Notes: generated from the sequence alone by a model not told the origin. Shown: positions 1 through 8,258, counted from the first letter of the stretch. The stretch is DNA of 64,000 bases from an uncultured Mesorhizobium sp. (GCA_937958475.1 CALFXR010000222.1:1-64000); one strand, 5' to 3'. A program made the numbers and translations.

Positions 1-347
1 CCCTTCGGCCCCGTGGCGGCGGTCGGTGTCGGATCGAGCATGGAATTTCCCCCGGATGGCCTGTTTTCCGGCGCCAAACCGCACGCCGGACGAAGATCGA
101 GCGGCAGACATGCCGCAAGGAAAATATTAGTGTACCAATAAATTAACGACTTATGAATGTTGCCGACAATGTGCGTTTGTTGCCATCACGTCGGCGTGAG
201 GGACGAGCGACGCGATGGTCGGCAGGGCGACAAGAAGCGGGAGCGGCCATGCACGGCGACGGAGTTGCGGAAACCGTGGCTGCCTCGAGGCCGACATCGA
301 GGGTGGGCTGGCAGCGGCGGGGATGGGCGAGAGACGAATACCCTATT
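1..347. other. Intergenic segment, no supported gene
   Basis: I see no convincing gene here. The first 110 bases are GC-rich like the rest of the window. Around 120-150 there is an abrupt AT-rich patch, followed by GC-rich sequence whose short reading frames are Arg-rich, overlap each other on both strands, and match no family I know. They look like by-products of base composition. Confidence 0.5.
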
Positions 348-824
348 CTACCCTTCCGCAATCGGTACAAGCTTACTGGCCTGATAAACTAACAGTGACG
401 TCGCCACTACGAAGCATAAGGCGGACGAGAAATAAAAAATCGCGCGCCACAAGTCAAGACGCGGGCCGTGATGAGGTTTAAGAAGTCTGGCGTGCTGCTG
501 CTCTACCAAACGCCAACCGACCTGCAATTGCTCAGCCAATTCTGGAGTCAAGTGTGGGTTTTCCTGCGCTTCAATGTAGAAATCCCGCGCCTGCTGCAGC
601 TTTTCCCGCTGGCGTATATCATCGTTCATAATTTGAATGATGGCCTTCGCCGAAAATGCCAACAGCAGTCCTACAAGGTAAGTCCACATCGGGAGCGCCG
701 GCATCGGTAATTTCAGCACTGATACGATATCAGTTGCGTTCAGCAGTAACGCGGCCAGTGCTGTTCCATTGGCTCCAACGAGAATGGCCGTGTCATCTTC
801 GACATAGAGGAATTTAGGCGTCAT
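348..824 (-). CDS. Hypothetical protein with two membrane segments
   Basis: The product is a 158-residue protein of unknown function. The N-terminal part has a hydrophobic run at roughly residues 15-30 and a second at about 45-62. A charged helical middle follows (rich in Gln, Arg and Glu, roughly 65-115), then a last hydrophobic helix near 130-150. This suggests a small inner-membrane protein with a cytoplasmic coiled segment. I chose the ATG at 824; an in-frame upstream start at 866 would add 14 residues with no predicted role. Base composition is visibly AT-richer than the housekeeping genes, and the gene lies on the 3' side of tRNA-Arg, so it may have been acquired. No family is recognised. 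Confidence 0.6.
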   Translation of the reverse strand: MTPKFLYVEDDTAILVGANGTALAALLLNATDIVSVLKLPMPALPMWTYLVGLLLAFSAKAIIQIMNDDIRQREKLQQARDFYIEAQENPHLTPELAEQLQVGWRLVEQQHARLLKPHHGPRLDLWRAIFYFSSALCFVVATSLLVYQASKLVPIAEG

Positions 825-1044
825 GTGAGTTTCACTGCCTTGGTACGGGAGACATCGGCCAAGCATCGAAGATCACTGCGGAACTACTCCTTCGCGCGCG
901 CTGTCCTCCTTACTTGTCCAGCGATTCCGATGCCGAATAGGCGTTGTATCGCTATCAATATATTCAGATATGCGAGATTGAAGGTTCAGATGCAAGATTT
1001 AGTCGACGTCGCGTATCCGTCTGACGCCATTTTCAGCTGCAAAT

Positions 1045-1121
1045 TGGCGATCCCGGCAGGACTCGAACCTGCGACCATCGGCTTAGAAGGCCGGTGCTCT
1101 ATCCATCTGAGCTACGGGACC
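1045..1121 (-). tRNA. tRNA-Arg (anticodon TCT)
   Basis: Read on the minus strand, the gene starts GGTCCCG and its acceptor stem pairs with CGGGATC near the 3' end. The discriminator base G is followed by an encoded CCA. The anticodon loop reads CTTCTAA, giving anticodon TCT, and the T-arm contains the usual TTCGAGTCC. Length is 77 bases including CCA. The 3' end points into the AT-richer segment on the left, the usual side for elements that integrate into tRNA genes. Confidence 0.97.
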
Positions 1122-1204
1122 GTCCGGCGTCGGGCGGGCCGGCGCGGGGTGTTTCTTACGTCCGGGGCGCCGAGGCCGCCACGACCGGGGAGCCGGTCCG
1201 GGCG

Positions 1205-1510
1205 TCAGTGCGTCCACGGCGTCCTGCGGTCATAGCGGAAATTGTCCGAGTAGGAAATCTGCCGCCGCTTGCTCTCCTTCGGCGTCTCCAGCCGGTAGGC
1301 GACGCCGTTCTTCTCGGCGTAGGCGATCGCCTCTTCCTCGGTGGCGAAGGTCAGGCGGATCTGGCTCTTCATGTCGGCGGACGTGGTGTAGCCCATCAGC
1401 GGGTCGATCTTGCGCCGCTGCTCCGGCTCGAACTCGAGTACCCAATGGCCGGTCTTGGCTTTGCCGGACTGCATGGCGGTCTTGGCGGGGCTGAAGATTC
1501 GCGCGGACAT
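1205..1510 (-). CDS. NADH-ubiquinone oxidoreductase NDUFS4-type accessory subunit
   Basis: The 101-residue protein matches the ETC complex I subunit family (18-kDa/NDUFS4 type) found in alphaproteobacteria and mitochondria. It would sit on the peripheral arm of respiratory complex I at the cytoplasmic face of the inner membrane. Visible hallmarks are the N-terminal ARIFSPAKTAMQSGKA, the W-x-L-E-F segment, the central acidic stretch with EEAIAYAEKNG, and the C-terminal end DNFRYDRRTPWTH. Its length is normal for the bacterial family. The ATG at 1510 follows AGGAG at a good distance. It stands alone between two tRNA genes, away from any nuo operon, which is usual for this accessory subunit. Confidence 0.9.
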   Translation of the reverse strand: MSARIFSPAKTAMQSGKAKTGHWVLEFEPEQRRKIDPLMGYTTSADMKSQIRLTFATEEEAIAYAEKNGVAYRLETPKESKRRQISYSDNFRYDRRTPWTH

Positions 1511-1622
1511 CGGAAGGCTCCTGGCAATCTGGGCGATGCTTTCCGCCCTTTGCCCCCGCCGCCGCGCACTGTCAAGCGGCGGGTGGCGGGCAAACGGTCG
1601 CCGGGGAGGTCGAGGGCCGCCG

Positions 1623-1662
1623 CCGGGCCGGGCAGGGAAAAACCGGGCCGGGCAAGGAAAAA
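1623..1662. repeat. Tandem 20-bp duplication after tRNA-Pro
   Basis: Two 20-base units, 1623-1642 and 1643-1662, differ at one position (G1635 versus A1655). Read in the tRNA-Pro direction each unit is a T5 run followed by a C/G-rich block. The first T-run directly follows the encoded CCA end, so the duplicated T-runs may help end tRNA transcription, although no stable hairpin precedes the first one. Confidence 0.7.
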
Positions 1663-1739
<77 letters not shown>

Positions 1740-1924
1740 ATCCGCCGCTGCATAGGGATTGCCACCGTCCAAGGCAAGCGAAATGCTCCGATGCGCGGCA
1801 TGGCGGTGTGCACGGGCCCGTCATTCCGGGCCGCGCAGCGAAACCCGGAATGACGGTGGAGAAAGCGGTCGACCCGCTCTCCCGGGCCACGGCCGCTCGG
1901 GAGCGGCGGCTCCCGTTTCGCCGG

Positions 1925-2524
1925 CTACGGCCGGGCGGCGCATTCGACGGCGACGGTGTAGCGCATCGTCTTCGTCTTCCAGGTGGAGCCGCCGCCGAGA
2001 CCGATCGAACTCGCCTCCCGCCATTCGCGGTCCGCCACCGCGGTGAAGCCGACGACGGCGCCGACCTCGAGGCTGAAGGACCTGGCGAGGACTTCCTTCT
2101 CGGTGAAGCCGCTCTGCTTCAGCTTGGCGAGGTTCGCCCGGCATGCTTCCAGCGGTGAAGCGCCGTCCCATACCACCTTGTTCATCGGCGCCTTGTAGGA
2201 AATCGGGAACTTGAGCGTGCGCTTCTCGCCGCTGCCGTAGTCGCGCGGATAGAGCGAATAGACATGGGCCTGCTCGAGCTTGCCGGTATGGAACCAGGCA
2301 CCGAGAATGCGGAAACCCTTCTTCGCGGCGGCATAGCCGCGGACGGAGAAAGTGTACTGGTTGCCCTCGATGGCGGTGTAGCCATTGGCACCGGCCTTGA
2401 CGACCACCCGGCGGACGTCGATGCCGTCGCGGGCGATGTCGACCTTGTCCATCTTGTCCTTGGCCGAGGCCGTGGCCGTCAACGCGGCGAGCGCCGCAAC
2501 CGCCGTCAGTGCAATCTTCTTCAT
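1925..2524 (-). CDS. Secreted protein of unknown function
   Basis: The 199-residue product starts with a clear Sec signal peptide (MKKIALTAVAALAALTATASA), so the mature protein should be periplasmic or exported. The mature part is mixed alpha/beta with no motif I recognise and a single cysteine (in the EACRANL segment) plus one near the C-terminus. The ATG at 2524 is preceded by GGAGAGG at a suitable distance; a longer frame back to 2605 would bury the signal peptide and is not preferred. It is transcribed in the same direction as hda but about 120 bases downstream, so it may or may not share that transcript. Confidence 0.75.
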   Translation of the reverse strand: MKKIALTAVAALAALTATASAKDKMDKVDIARDGIDVRRVVVKAGANGYTAIEGNQYTFSVRGYAAAKKGFRILGAWFHTGKLEQAHVYSLYPRDYGSGEKRTLKFPISYKAPMNKVVWDGASPLEACRANLAKLKQSGFTEKEVLARSFSLEVGAVVGFTAVADREWREASSIGLGGGSTWKTKTMRYTVAVECAARP

Positions 2525-2641
2525 GAACCCTCTCCGTATCGTTTTGCCCGCCCTATCGGCGAGCGGCGTCGAACCGCTCATCATGGGTGCGTCCGGCGGG
2601 GACAAAGGTTCACGAGAAAATGCGCGGCGGCGTCGCGCCCG

Positions 2642-3337
2642 TCAGAGGTCGAGGGCGGACTGGCCTTCGTCGAGGGCGCTCAGCGTCGCCGCGGCGAGGC
2701 CGCGGGTGATCCTGCTCTTCTGCTCGAGGGCTGCGCGATCGAGCCGCTCGACGACGCCGATGGCGGTCGCCAGCGAGCGCTCGATGCGGCGCACGAGATA
2801 CTGCACGACGTGCGGCTCGACCTCGACCTGGCGGTCGGCGAAGAGTTTGGTGATGACGCCGGCGAGCAGCAGGTCGTCGGGCTCGTGGATCTCGACGGTC
2901 GCCGCGGCCTTCAGGCGCGAGGCGAGATCGGGCAGGCGGACGTTCCAGGCGGCGGGGAAACGGCGCGCGGTGAGCAGGAGCTGCGTGCCGGCGGCGCGAA
3001 CCGCGTTGACCAGGTGGAAGAGGCCGGTCTCGTCGAGGCCGGGGCCGTCGGCGTCGTCGACGAGCACCGGGCCGCGCGCCGCCGCCTCCAGCGCCGCCGC
3101 GCCGAGACCGTCGCGCGGGAAGGACGCCGCGCCCGACTGCTCGCACCAGATCGAAGCGAGGTGGCTCTTGCCCGATCCGGCCGGGCCGGCGAGCACGACG
3201 ACGGGCGCCGGCCAGTCGGGCCAGCGGTCGACCAGGGCGACGGCGTCGGCGTTGGCGGCGCCGACGACGAGCTCGTCGCGCGACCGGCCGACCTCGTGGA
3301 CGAGTTCCAGCGGCAGCTGGCGCGGACTATCGGGCAT
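2642..3337 (-). CDS. hdaA: DnaA-related regulatory ATPase Hda
   Basis: Hda is a DnaA paralogue that binds the DNA polymerase sliding clamp and stimulates hydrolysis of DnaA-bound ATP, limiting re-initiation of replication. The 231-residue protein carries an N-terminal clamp-binding motif (QLPLEL, residues 7-12), a Walker A loop GPAGSGKS near residue 51, a Walker B-like VLVDDAD near 92, and an AAA+ lid. It lacks the DnaA DNA-binding domain IV, as expected. It overlaps the preceding transporter gene by 11 bases, so the two are translationally linked. The hda-transporter-CDP-alcohol order next to purMN is a common alphaproteobacterial arrangement. Confidence 0.9.
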   Translation of the reverse strand: MPDSPRQLPLELVHEVGRSRDELVVGAANADAVALVDRWPDWPAPVVVLAGPAGSGKSHLASIWCEQSGAASFPRDGLGAAALEAAARGPVLVDDADGPGLDETGLFHLVNAVRAAGTQLLLTARRFPAAWNVRLPDLASRLKAAATVEIHEPDDLLLAGVITKLFADRQVEVEPHVVQYLVRRIERSLATAIGVVERLDRAALEQKSRITRGLAAATLSALDEGQSALDL

Positions 3338-4502
3338 CGTCGGGGCCGGAGACGGCCGGCGACACGGTCTCCGGCGCTTCCGTCGGGTGGCGATGGCCGG
3401 TGTAGAGCGGCGACTGGAGATAGCGGCCGATGGCGAAGCGCACGAGCACGCCGACGGCGGCCGCGGCCGGCACCGCGATCAGGAGGCCGACGAAGCCGAA
3501 CAGCGCGCCGAAGGCGAACAGCGCGAACATCAGCCAGACCGGATGCAGCCCGACGCTCTTGCCGACCAGGCGCGGCTGCAGGATGTTGCCCTCGATGAAC
3601 TGGCCGACGAAGAAGACGACGGCGACCGCCGCGATCCAGGTATACTCCGGCCAGAACTGGACAATGGCGACGCCGACCGCGAGCACCAGGCCGACCAGCG
3701 AGCCGACATAGGGGATGAAGCTGATCAGGCCGGCGAAAAGCCCGATCAGGATGCCGAAATTGAGGCCCACGGCGGTCAGCCCGACGGCGTACATGATGCC
3801 GAGCACCAGGCACAGCGTGCCCTGCCCGCGGACGAAGCCGGCCGTCGCCATGTTGATGTCGGCGGCGATGTCGCGCACGGTCTCGACATGGTCGCGCGGC
3901 ACCCAGCCGTCGACCTTGGCGACCATGCGGTCCCAGTCGAGCAGCATGTAGAAGGCGACGACCGGGGTGACCACGAACAGGCCGGCGATGTTGAACAGCG
4001 CCACGCCGGACTCCCAGATCGACTGCATCACCGCGGTGACGAAACCGGCGCTCTGGGTGAGCAGCGAGGAGAGCGCGTTCCTGAGGTTGTTCGGGTCGAT
4101 GCCGAAGCGCTGCTCCAGCCAATGCGGGTCGATCTGGGTGATCAGCGCCTGGAGCTGGCCGAGATAGGCGGGCAGCCGGCCGATGAAGTCGGCGAGCTGG
4201 GTGACCAGCACCGGGATCAGGATGATCAGCGACAGCGCGAAGATGACGACGAAGGCGACGAGGATGAGGATCGTCGCCATGAACCGGGAGACGCCGCGGC
4301 GCTGCAGCCAGTCGGCGACCGGATCGAGGAAATAGGCGAGCACCATGCCGGCGACGAAGGGCAGCAGGATGTCGCTGAACAGATAGATGAAGCCGGCGAA
4401 GAAGACCGTCGCGACCAGCCAGAAGCGCAGCTGGCGGCGCAGCCCCTTCAGCGCGAGGTCGGCCGCCCTGTCGTCATCGTCCGGGAGTATCGCTCTCGCC
4501 AT
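3327..4502 (-). CDS. AI-2E/PerM family membrane transporter
   Basis: The 391-residue protein belongs to the AI-2E transporter (TqsA/PerM/YdiK) family. These are inner-membrane proteins with about seven or eight helices, and the substrate in this subgroup is not known. Hydrophobic segments are visible at about residues 30-65, 70-100, 150-175, 205-240, 245-285 and 300-345. The family-typical PxVAFYMLLDWDRM segment lies near 180-195, and the loop GFVRGQGTLCLVLG precedes the C-terminal helices. It overlaps the upstream CDP-alcohol transferase gene by 29 bases and hda by 11, so the three form one operon. The name AI-2E reflects one E. coli member and should not be read as a function here. Confidence 0.85.
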   Translation of the reverse strand: MARAILPDDDDRAADLALKGLRRQLRFWLVATVFFAGFIYLFSDILLPFVAGMVLAYFLDPVADWLQRRGVSRFMATILILVAFVVIFALSLIILIPVLVTQLADFIGRLPAYLGQLQALITQIDPHWLEQRFGIDPNNLRNALSSLLTQSAGFVTAVMQSIWESGVALFNIAGLFVVTPVVAFYMLLDWDRMVAKVDGWVPRDHVETVRDIAADINMATAGFVRGQGTLCLVLGIMYAVGLTAVGLNFGILIGLFAGLISFIPYVGSLVGLVLAVGVAIVQFWPEYTWIAAVAVVFFVGQFIEGNILQPRLVGKSVGLHPVWLMFALFAFGALFGFVGLLIAVPAAAAVGVLVRFAIGRYLQSPLYTGHRHPTEAPETVSPAVSGPDDAR

Positions 4503-5031
4503 AGCCGCTCATGTGCCTCAGCCAGCCGACGAGATAGGCCCCGGCGGAAGCGGCGGTCAAGAGGCCGGAGAGGATGACGAGGCCCTGGCGCACCAGCGGG
4601 AAGTCGGTGCCGAAGGCGAGAACGGCGAGCACGAAGGCGGCGAGCGTGATCTGCACGGCGGTATTGGCCTTCGACACCATCAGCGGCCTGACCGCCACGG
4701 GATTGCCCATGATGGTGGAGAGCAGCACCGCGCCGACGATGAGCGCGTCGCGCGACACGGCGCCGACCACCAGCCAGAGCGGCAGCTCGTCCATGTAGCC
4801 GAGCACGACGAAGACGCTGACGAGAAGCAGCTTGTCGGCGATCGGGTCGAGATAGGCGCCAAGCTCGGAGCGCTGGTTGTAGCGGCGCGCGATGAAGCCG
4901 TCGACGCCGTCGGAGATGCCGGCGACGAGGAAGCCGGCGAGCGCCCAGTCCATGCGCTCGTCGAGCAGCGCCAGGACGACGCCCGGCACCAGGAAGAAAC
5001 GCATCAGCGTGATCAGGTTCGGCAGGGTCAA
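4474..5031 (-). CDS. CDP-alcohol phosphatidyltransferase family protein
   Basis: This is an integral-membrane enzyme that moves a phosphatidyl group from CDP-diacylglycerol to an alcohol. The signature D-x2-D-G-x2-A-R-x8-G-x3-D-x3-D is intact near residues 41-63. Five or six hydrophobic helices are visible in about 185 residues, normal for the family. I place the start at a TTG (5031) preceded by GGGAG seven bases upstream, because the protein N-terminus (TLPNLITLMR) matches the family there. The open frame runs much further upstream but that part lies under the divergent purM. It differs from the second copy at 19385, which is the likelier PgsA; the alcohol used here cannot be told. Confidence 0.85.
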   Translation of the reverse strand: MTLPNLITLMRFFLVPGVVLALLDERMDWALAGFLVAGISDGVDGFIARRYNQRSELGAYLDPIADKLLLVSVFVVLGYMDELPLWLVVGAVSRDALIVGAVLLSTIMGNPVAVRPLMVSKANTAVQITLAAFVLAVLAFGTDFPLVRQGLVILSGLLTAASAGAYLVGWLRHMSGYGESDTPGR

Positions 5032-5226
5032 GCTTGTACTCCCGGGCTCGCTCCGCGCAGGGGATAAATGGTCGAGCCGCGCCCCGAACGCAAGCGGCGG
5101 CGAAAGCCTGTGGGTCGGCGACGACTTTCGGCCGCACCGGAGCCTGCCGCGGGACCCATGTTCTTGCGGCCCGGCCTGCTTCATGCGAAGAGCCCGGAAA
5201 CACGCGAGAGCCAGCGGAGCAGAGCC

Positions 5227-6291
5227 ATGAGCGACAGGCCGAACGGGCTGACCTACGCCCAGGCGGGCGTCGACATCGACGCCGGCAACGCGATGGTCGA
5301 GAAGATCAAGCCGCTGGTGCGCTCGACCCGGCGGCCCGGCGCCGACGGCGAGATCGGCGGCTTCGGCGGCCTGTTCGACCTGAAGGCGGCCGGTTTCGTC
5401 GATCCGGTACTGGTCGCCGCCAATGACGGGGTGGGCACCAAGGTCAAGGTGGCCATCGAATCGGGCATCCACGGAACGGTCGGCATCGACCTCGTCGCCA
5501 TGTGCGTCAACGACCTCGTGGTGCAGGGCGCCGAGCCGCTGTTCTTCCTCGACTATTTCGCCACCGGCAAGCTCGACCCGGACCAGGGCGCGGCCATCGT
5601 CGGCGGCATCGCCGAGGGCTGCCGCCAGGCGGGCTGCGCGCTGATCGGCGGCGAGACCGCGGAAATGCCCGGCCTCTACAGCGGCGGCGACTACGACCTC
5701 GCCGGCTTCGCCGTCGGCGCCGCCGAGCGCGGCCAGCTGCTGCCCACCGACGACGTCGTCGAGGGCGACATCCTGCTCGGCATCGCCTCGTCGGGGCTGC
5801 ACTCGAACGGTTTCTCGCTGGTACGCCGCATCGTCGCGCAGTCCGGCCTGAAATGGACGGACAAGGCGCCCTTCGCCGTCGGCCAGACGCTGGGTGAGGC
5901 CCTGCTCGAGCCGACGCGCATCTACGTCCGCTCGATCCTGAAGGCGATCCGCGAGACCCACGGCATCAAGGCGCTGGCCCACATCACCGGCGGCGGCTTC
6001 CCCGAAAACATCCCGCGCGTCCTGCCGAAGAACTATGCCGCCGAACTCGACCTCGAGGAGATCGACGTGCCGGCGGTGTTCTCCTGGCTCGCGAGAACCG
6101 GCGGTGTGGCGCCGGCCGAGATGATGCGCACCTTCAACTGCGGCATCGGCATGGTCACCGTGGTCGCCGCCGGCCAGGCCGCCCAGGTCGCCGCCGTGCT
6201 GCAGGCCGCCGGCGAGACGGTGACGCCGATCGGCCGCATCGTGCCGCGACGCGACGCCGGCGTGATCTACCGCGGAGCGCTGTCGCTATGA
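5227..6291 (+). CDS. purM: Phosphoribosylformylglycinamidine cyclo-ligase
   Basis: PurM catalyses the fifth step of purine synthesis, the ATP-dependent ring closure of FGAM to aminoimidazole ribotide, in the cytoplasm. The 354-residue length is normal. Visible family features are the N-terminal LTYAQAGVDIDAGN, the glycine-rich GGFGGLFDLK, the NDGVGTKVKVA loop, VAMCVNDLVVQGAEPLFFLDY, GGETAEMPGLY, and the GIASSGLHSNGFSLVR segment. I chose the ATG at 5227, where family homology starts; longer in-frame extensions to 5068 add an Arg-rich stretch unlike PurM. The gene is divergent from the CDP-alcohol transferase and overlaps purN by four bases (ATGA). Confidence 0.97.
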   Translation: MSDRPNGLTYAQAGVDIDAGNAMVEKIKPLVRSTRRPGADGEIGGFGGLFDLKAAGFVDPVLVAANDGVGTKVKVAIESGIHGTVGIDLVAMCVNDLVVQGAEPLFFLDYFATGKLDPDQGAAIVGGIAEGCRQAGCALIGGETAEMPGLYSGGDYDLAGFAVGAAERGQLLPTDDVVEGDILLGIASSGLHSNGFSLVRRIVAQSGLKWTDKAPFAVGQTLGEALLEPTRIYVRSILKAIRETHGIKALAHITGGGFPENIPRVLPKNYAAELDLEEIDVPAVFSWLARTGGVAPAEMMRTFNCGIGMVTVVAAGQAAQVAAVLQAAGETVTPIGRIVPRRDAGVIYRGALSL

Positions 6292-7001
6292 GCGCGGCCA
6301 AGAAACGGGTCGCCATCCTGATCTCGGGCCGCGGCTCGAACATGACGGCGCTGATCGGGGCGGCGCGCGAAGCCGACTTCCCGGCGACGATCGTCGGCGT
6401 CATCTCGGACAGGCCGGGCGCGGCGGGCCTGCGCGCCGCCGAGGCCGCCGGCATCCCGAGCGTCGTCGTCGAGCGCCGCGGCTTTGCCGACAGGCAGGCG
6501 CACGACACGGCGATCGATGCCACGCTCGCCGGCTTCGGCGCGGAAATCGTCGCGCTCGCCGGCTACATGCGGCTTCTGGGAACGGCCTTCGTCGAGCGCT
6601 GGCAGGGGCGGATGATCAACATCCACCCCGCGCTGCTGCCCGGCTTCAAGGGGCTCGACACGCACCGCCGGGCGCTCGACGCCGGCGTGCGCATCCACGG
6701 CTGCAGCGTGCACTTCGTCACGGCCGACATGGACGGCGGGCCGCTGATCGCACAGGCGGCGGTGCCCGTGCTCGCCGACGACACGGAGGAAACGCTCGCC
6801 GCGCGCGTGCTGAAGGCAGAGCACAGGCTCTATCCGAGGGCGCTGGCGCTGGTCTGCGAGGGCCGCGCCCGCATGGAGGCGGGCCGCACCGCGTTCGACA
6901 CGCGCGGCATGGAGGAGCGCAACGGCACCCAGCTGCTGGTCGCGCCCGACCTCGCCGAAATCGGCGTCAACATCGAGGACCTCGCGCGCTTCACGCCGTA
7001 G
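6288..7001 (+). CDS. purN: Phosphoribosylglycinamide formyltransferase
   Basis: PurN transfers a formyl group from 10-formyltetrahydrofolate to GAR in the third step of purine synthesis. The 237-residue protein shows the substrate-binding ISGRGSNMTAL loop near residue 14, the NIHPALLPGFKG motif around 108-119, and the GCSVHFVTADMDGGP segment with the catalytic aspartate near 145. It is slightly longer than the usual 200-220 residues because of a C-terminal tail of about 20 residues. The start codon overlaps the purM stop, so the two genes are co-translated. Confidence 0.96.
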   Translation: MSAAKKRVAILISGRGSNMTALIGAAREADFPATIVGVISDRPGAAGLRAAEAAGIPSVVVERRGFADRQAHDTAIDATLAGFGAEIVALAGYMRLLGTAFVERWQGRMINIHPALLPGFKGLDTHRRALDAGVRIHGCSVHFVTADMDGGPLIAQAAVPVLADDTEETLAARVLKAEHRLYPRALALVCEGRARMEAGRTAFDTRGMEERNGTQLLVAPDLAEIGVNIEDLARFTP

Positions 7002-7081
7002 GCGCGGGTGTACCCAGAATTCCTGGGCACACGTCCTTCCGACGGATAGCGAATTTGCGGGGGGACGTTAAGATCGCCGCC

Positions 7082-7606
7082 ATGGGCTACACCAAGGAAC
7101 TGCTTCTCTTCCGCCATGCGAAGTCGAGCCGGGACGATCCGGACCTCGACGACTTCGACCGGCCGCTCGCCGAGCGCGGCGCCAAGGAGGCGCCGCTGAT
7201 GGGCCGCGCGCTGGTGGCGCGCGGGTGGATTCCGCAGCTGGCGCTGGTCTCGCCGGCGTCGCGCACGACTGAGACGTGGAAGCTCGCCAGCACCGGCATG
7301 ACTCCCGCGCCGAAGGTGCGCTCGCCCGAATCGCTCTACCTCGCCACGTCGAGCCGCATCCTCTCGGAAATCGCCAAGACGCCGGAGACGGTCGAGCGTC
7401 TCGTCGTCGTCGGCCACAATCCGGGCATGGAGGAGCTTTCGCGCATCCTCGCCGGGCAGCGCTCGGACGCCGCGGCCAGGCGGCTCGTCGATGAGAAGTT
7501 CCCGACCGGGGCGCTGGCGCGCTTCACCTTTTCCGGCGAGTGGAAGGACCTCGCCGCCGGCGGCACGGCGCTGACGCATTTCCTGCGGCCGAAGGATCTC
7601 GGCTGA
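7082..7606 (+). CDS. SixA-like histidine phosphatase family protein
   Basis: The 174-residue protein belongs to the histidine phosphatase superfamily, SixA subgroup. The catalytic RHAKS motif lies at residues 10-14, followed by D-x2-R-P-L-x2-R-G, and the second catalytic histidine is in VVVGHNPGME near residue 109. SixA of E. coli removes phosphate from His-containing phosphotransfer proteins; whether that is the substrate here is not shown. The ATG at 7082 is used because the catalytic strand begins right after it; a TTG at 7055 would add nine residues. It is about 80 bases after purN and may be read from the same transcript. Confidence 0.85.
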   Translation: MGYTKELLLFRHAKSSRDDPDLDDFDRPLAERGAKEAPLMGRALVARGWIPQLALVSPASRTTETWKLASTGMTPAPKVRSPESLYLATSSRILSEIAKTPETVERLVVVGHNPGMEELSRILAGQRSDAAARRLVDEKFPTGALARFTFSGEWKDLAAGGTALTHFLRPKDLG

Positions 7607-7661
7607 GGCGGGCGGGGCAGCCACGGGCTATGCTTCCCGCGTGAACCGGAAAGCGCTAAGA

Positions 7662-7669
7662 TGTATACA
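7662..7669. promoter_or_regulatory. Candidate operator palindrome before parDE
   Basis: An 8-base perfect palindrome, TGTATACA, lies directly upstream of the AAGGAG ribosome binding site (7670-7675) of the antitoxin gene. ParD-type antitoxins usually repress their own promoter at such short palindromes. The site is short and could arise by chance. Confidence 0.35.
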
Positions 7670-7681
7670 AAGGAGCCCGTG

Positions 7682-7948
7682 ATGTCTGACGTAGAAGTCG
7701 TCATGGTTGCCCTGCCGAGCGAATTGCTGGAGTCGATTCGGGAAGCGGTCGAAACGGGCGAATACGCGACCACGGGAGAAGTGATCCGCGAGGCACTGCA
7801 TGAATGGCGAGTTCGCCAAGCCGCGATCGAGCGGCTAAGAGCGGCATGGCAAGACGGTATCCGGAGCGGCGGCTCCGCCGCCCTCGACATTGAAGCGGTG
7901 AAGTCGGCTGCACGACGCCGCTTCGCGCAAAGGTTCGCCGATCGCTGA
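7682..7948 (+). CDS. ParD-like ribbon-helix-helix antitoxin
   Basis: The 88-residue protein is a type II antitoxin of the ParD/CopG class, expected to bind DNA through its N-terminal half and neutralise the downstream toxin through its C-terminal half. The ribbon-helix-helix segment is VALPSELLESIREAVETGEY followed by ATTGEVIREALHEW, typical of ParD. A charged C-terminal tail would wrap the toxin. I chose the ATG at 7682 because AAGGAG stands six bases upstream; the ATG at 7661 has no comparable site. The toxin gene begins two bases after the stop codon. Confidence 0.88.
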   Translation: MSDVEVVMVALPSELLESIREAVETGEYATTGEVIREALHEWRVRQAAIERLRAAWQDGIRSGGSAALDIEAVKSAARRRFAQRFADR

Positions 7949-7949
7949 G

Positions 7950-8243
7950 GTGACCGGCCTGTCAGTCGTCCGCAGCCCGGCAGCAGAAGACGATCTGATC
8001 GACATCTGGTGCCAGATTGCAGTCGATAGCCCGAAGGCCGCCGACCGCTTCCTCGGCAGGATCGTCGAACGTATTTCTCAACTGGCAGTCTTTCCCGACT
8101 CAGGCGTCGCGAGACCGGAAATCGCCGACGATGCCCGGTCTCTGACCGTCGGCAACTATCTTGTCCTGTATCGGCACAGCGCGGATGCTATCGAGATAGT
8201 CCGCGTCGTTCACGGTGCTCGCGAACTGGACGCCATCCTGTAG
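7950..8243 (+). CDS. ParE-like toxin, RelE/ParE superfamily
   Basis: The 97-residue product has the compact RelE/ParE fold signature: an N-terminal strand and helix (SPAAEDDLIDIW near residue 8), a long second helix (KAADRFLGRIVERISQLAVFP), and the C-terminal strands with YLVLYRH and IVRVVHGAREL. ParE toxins poison DNA gyrase, while RelE toxins cut mRNA; the sequence does not decide which. Start is a GTG at 7950 overlapped by the antitoxin's stop region, implying translational coupling. The pair is an insertion-type accessory module between the SixA-like gene and the convergent oxidoreductase. Confidence 0.88.
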   Translation: MTGLSVVRSPAAEDDLIDIWCQIAVDSPKAADRFLGRIVERISQLAVFPDSGVARPEIADDARSLTVGNYLVLYRHSADAIEIVRVVHGARELDAIL

Positions 8244-8258
8244 AGCGGGTTCCTCGCC

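Noticed and set aside
153..481. Overlapping short + strand frames near the window start
   Set aside because: Arg-rich, mutually overlapping, no ribosome binding sites, no family.
4474..5982. 502-residue minus-strand frame suggesting a fusion upstream of the CDP-alcohol transferase
   Set aside because: The N-terminal two thirds lie under purM and have no homology; a TTG with a good ribosome binding site gives a normal-length enzyme.
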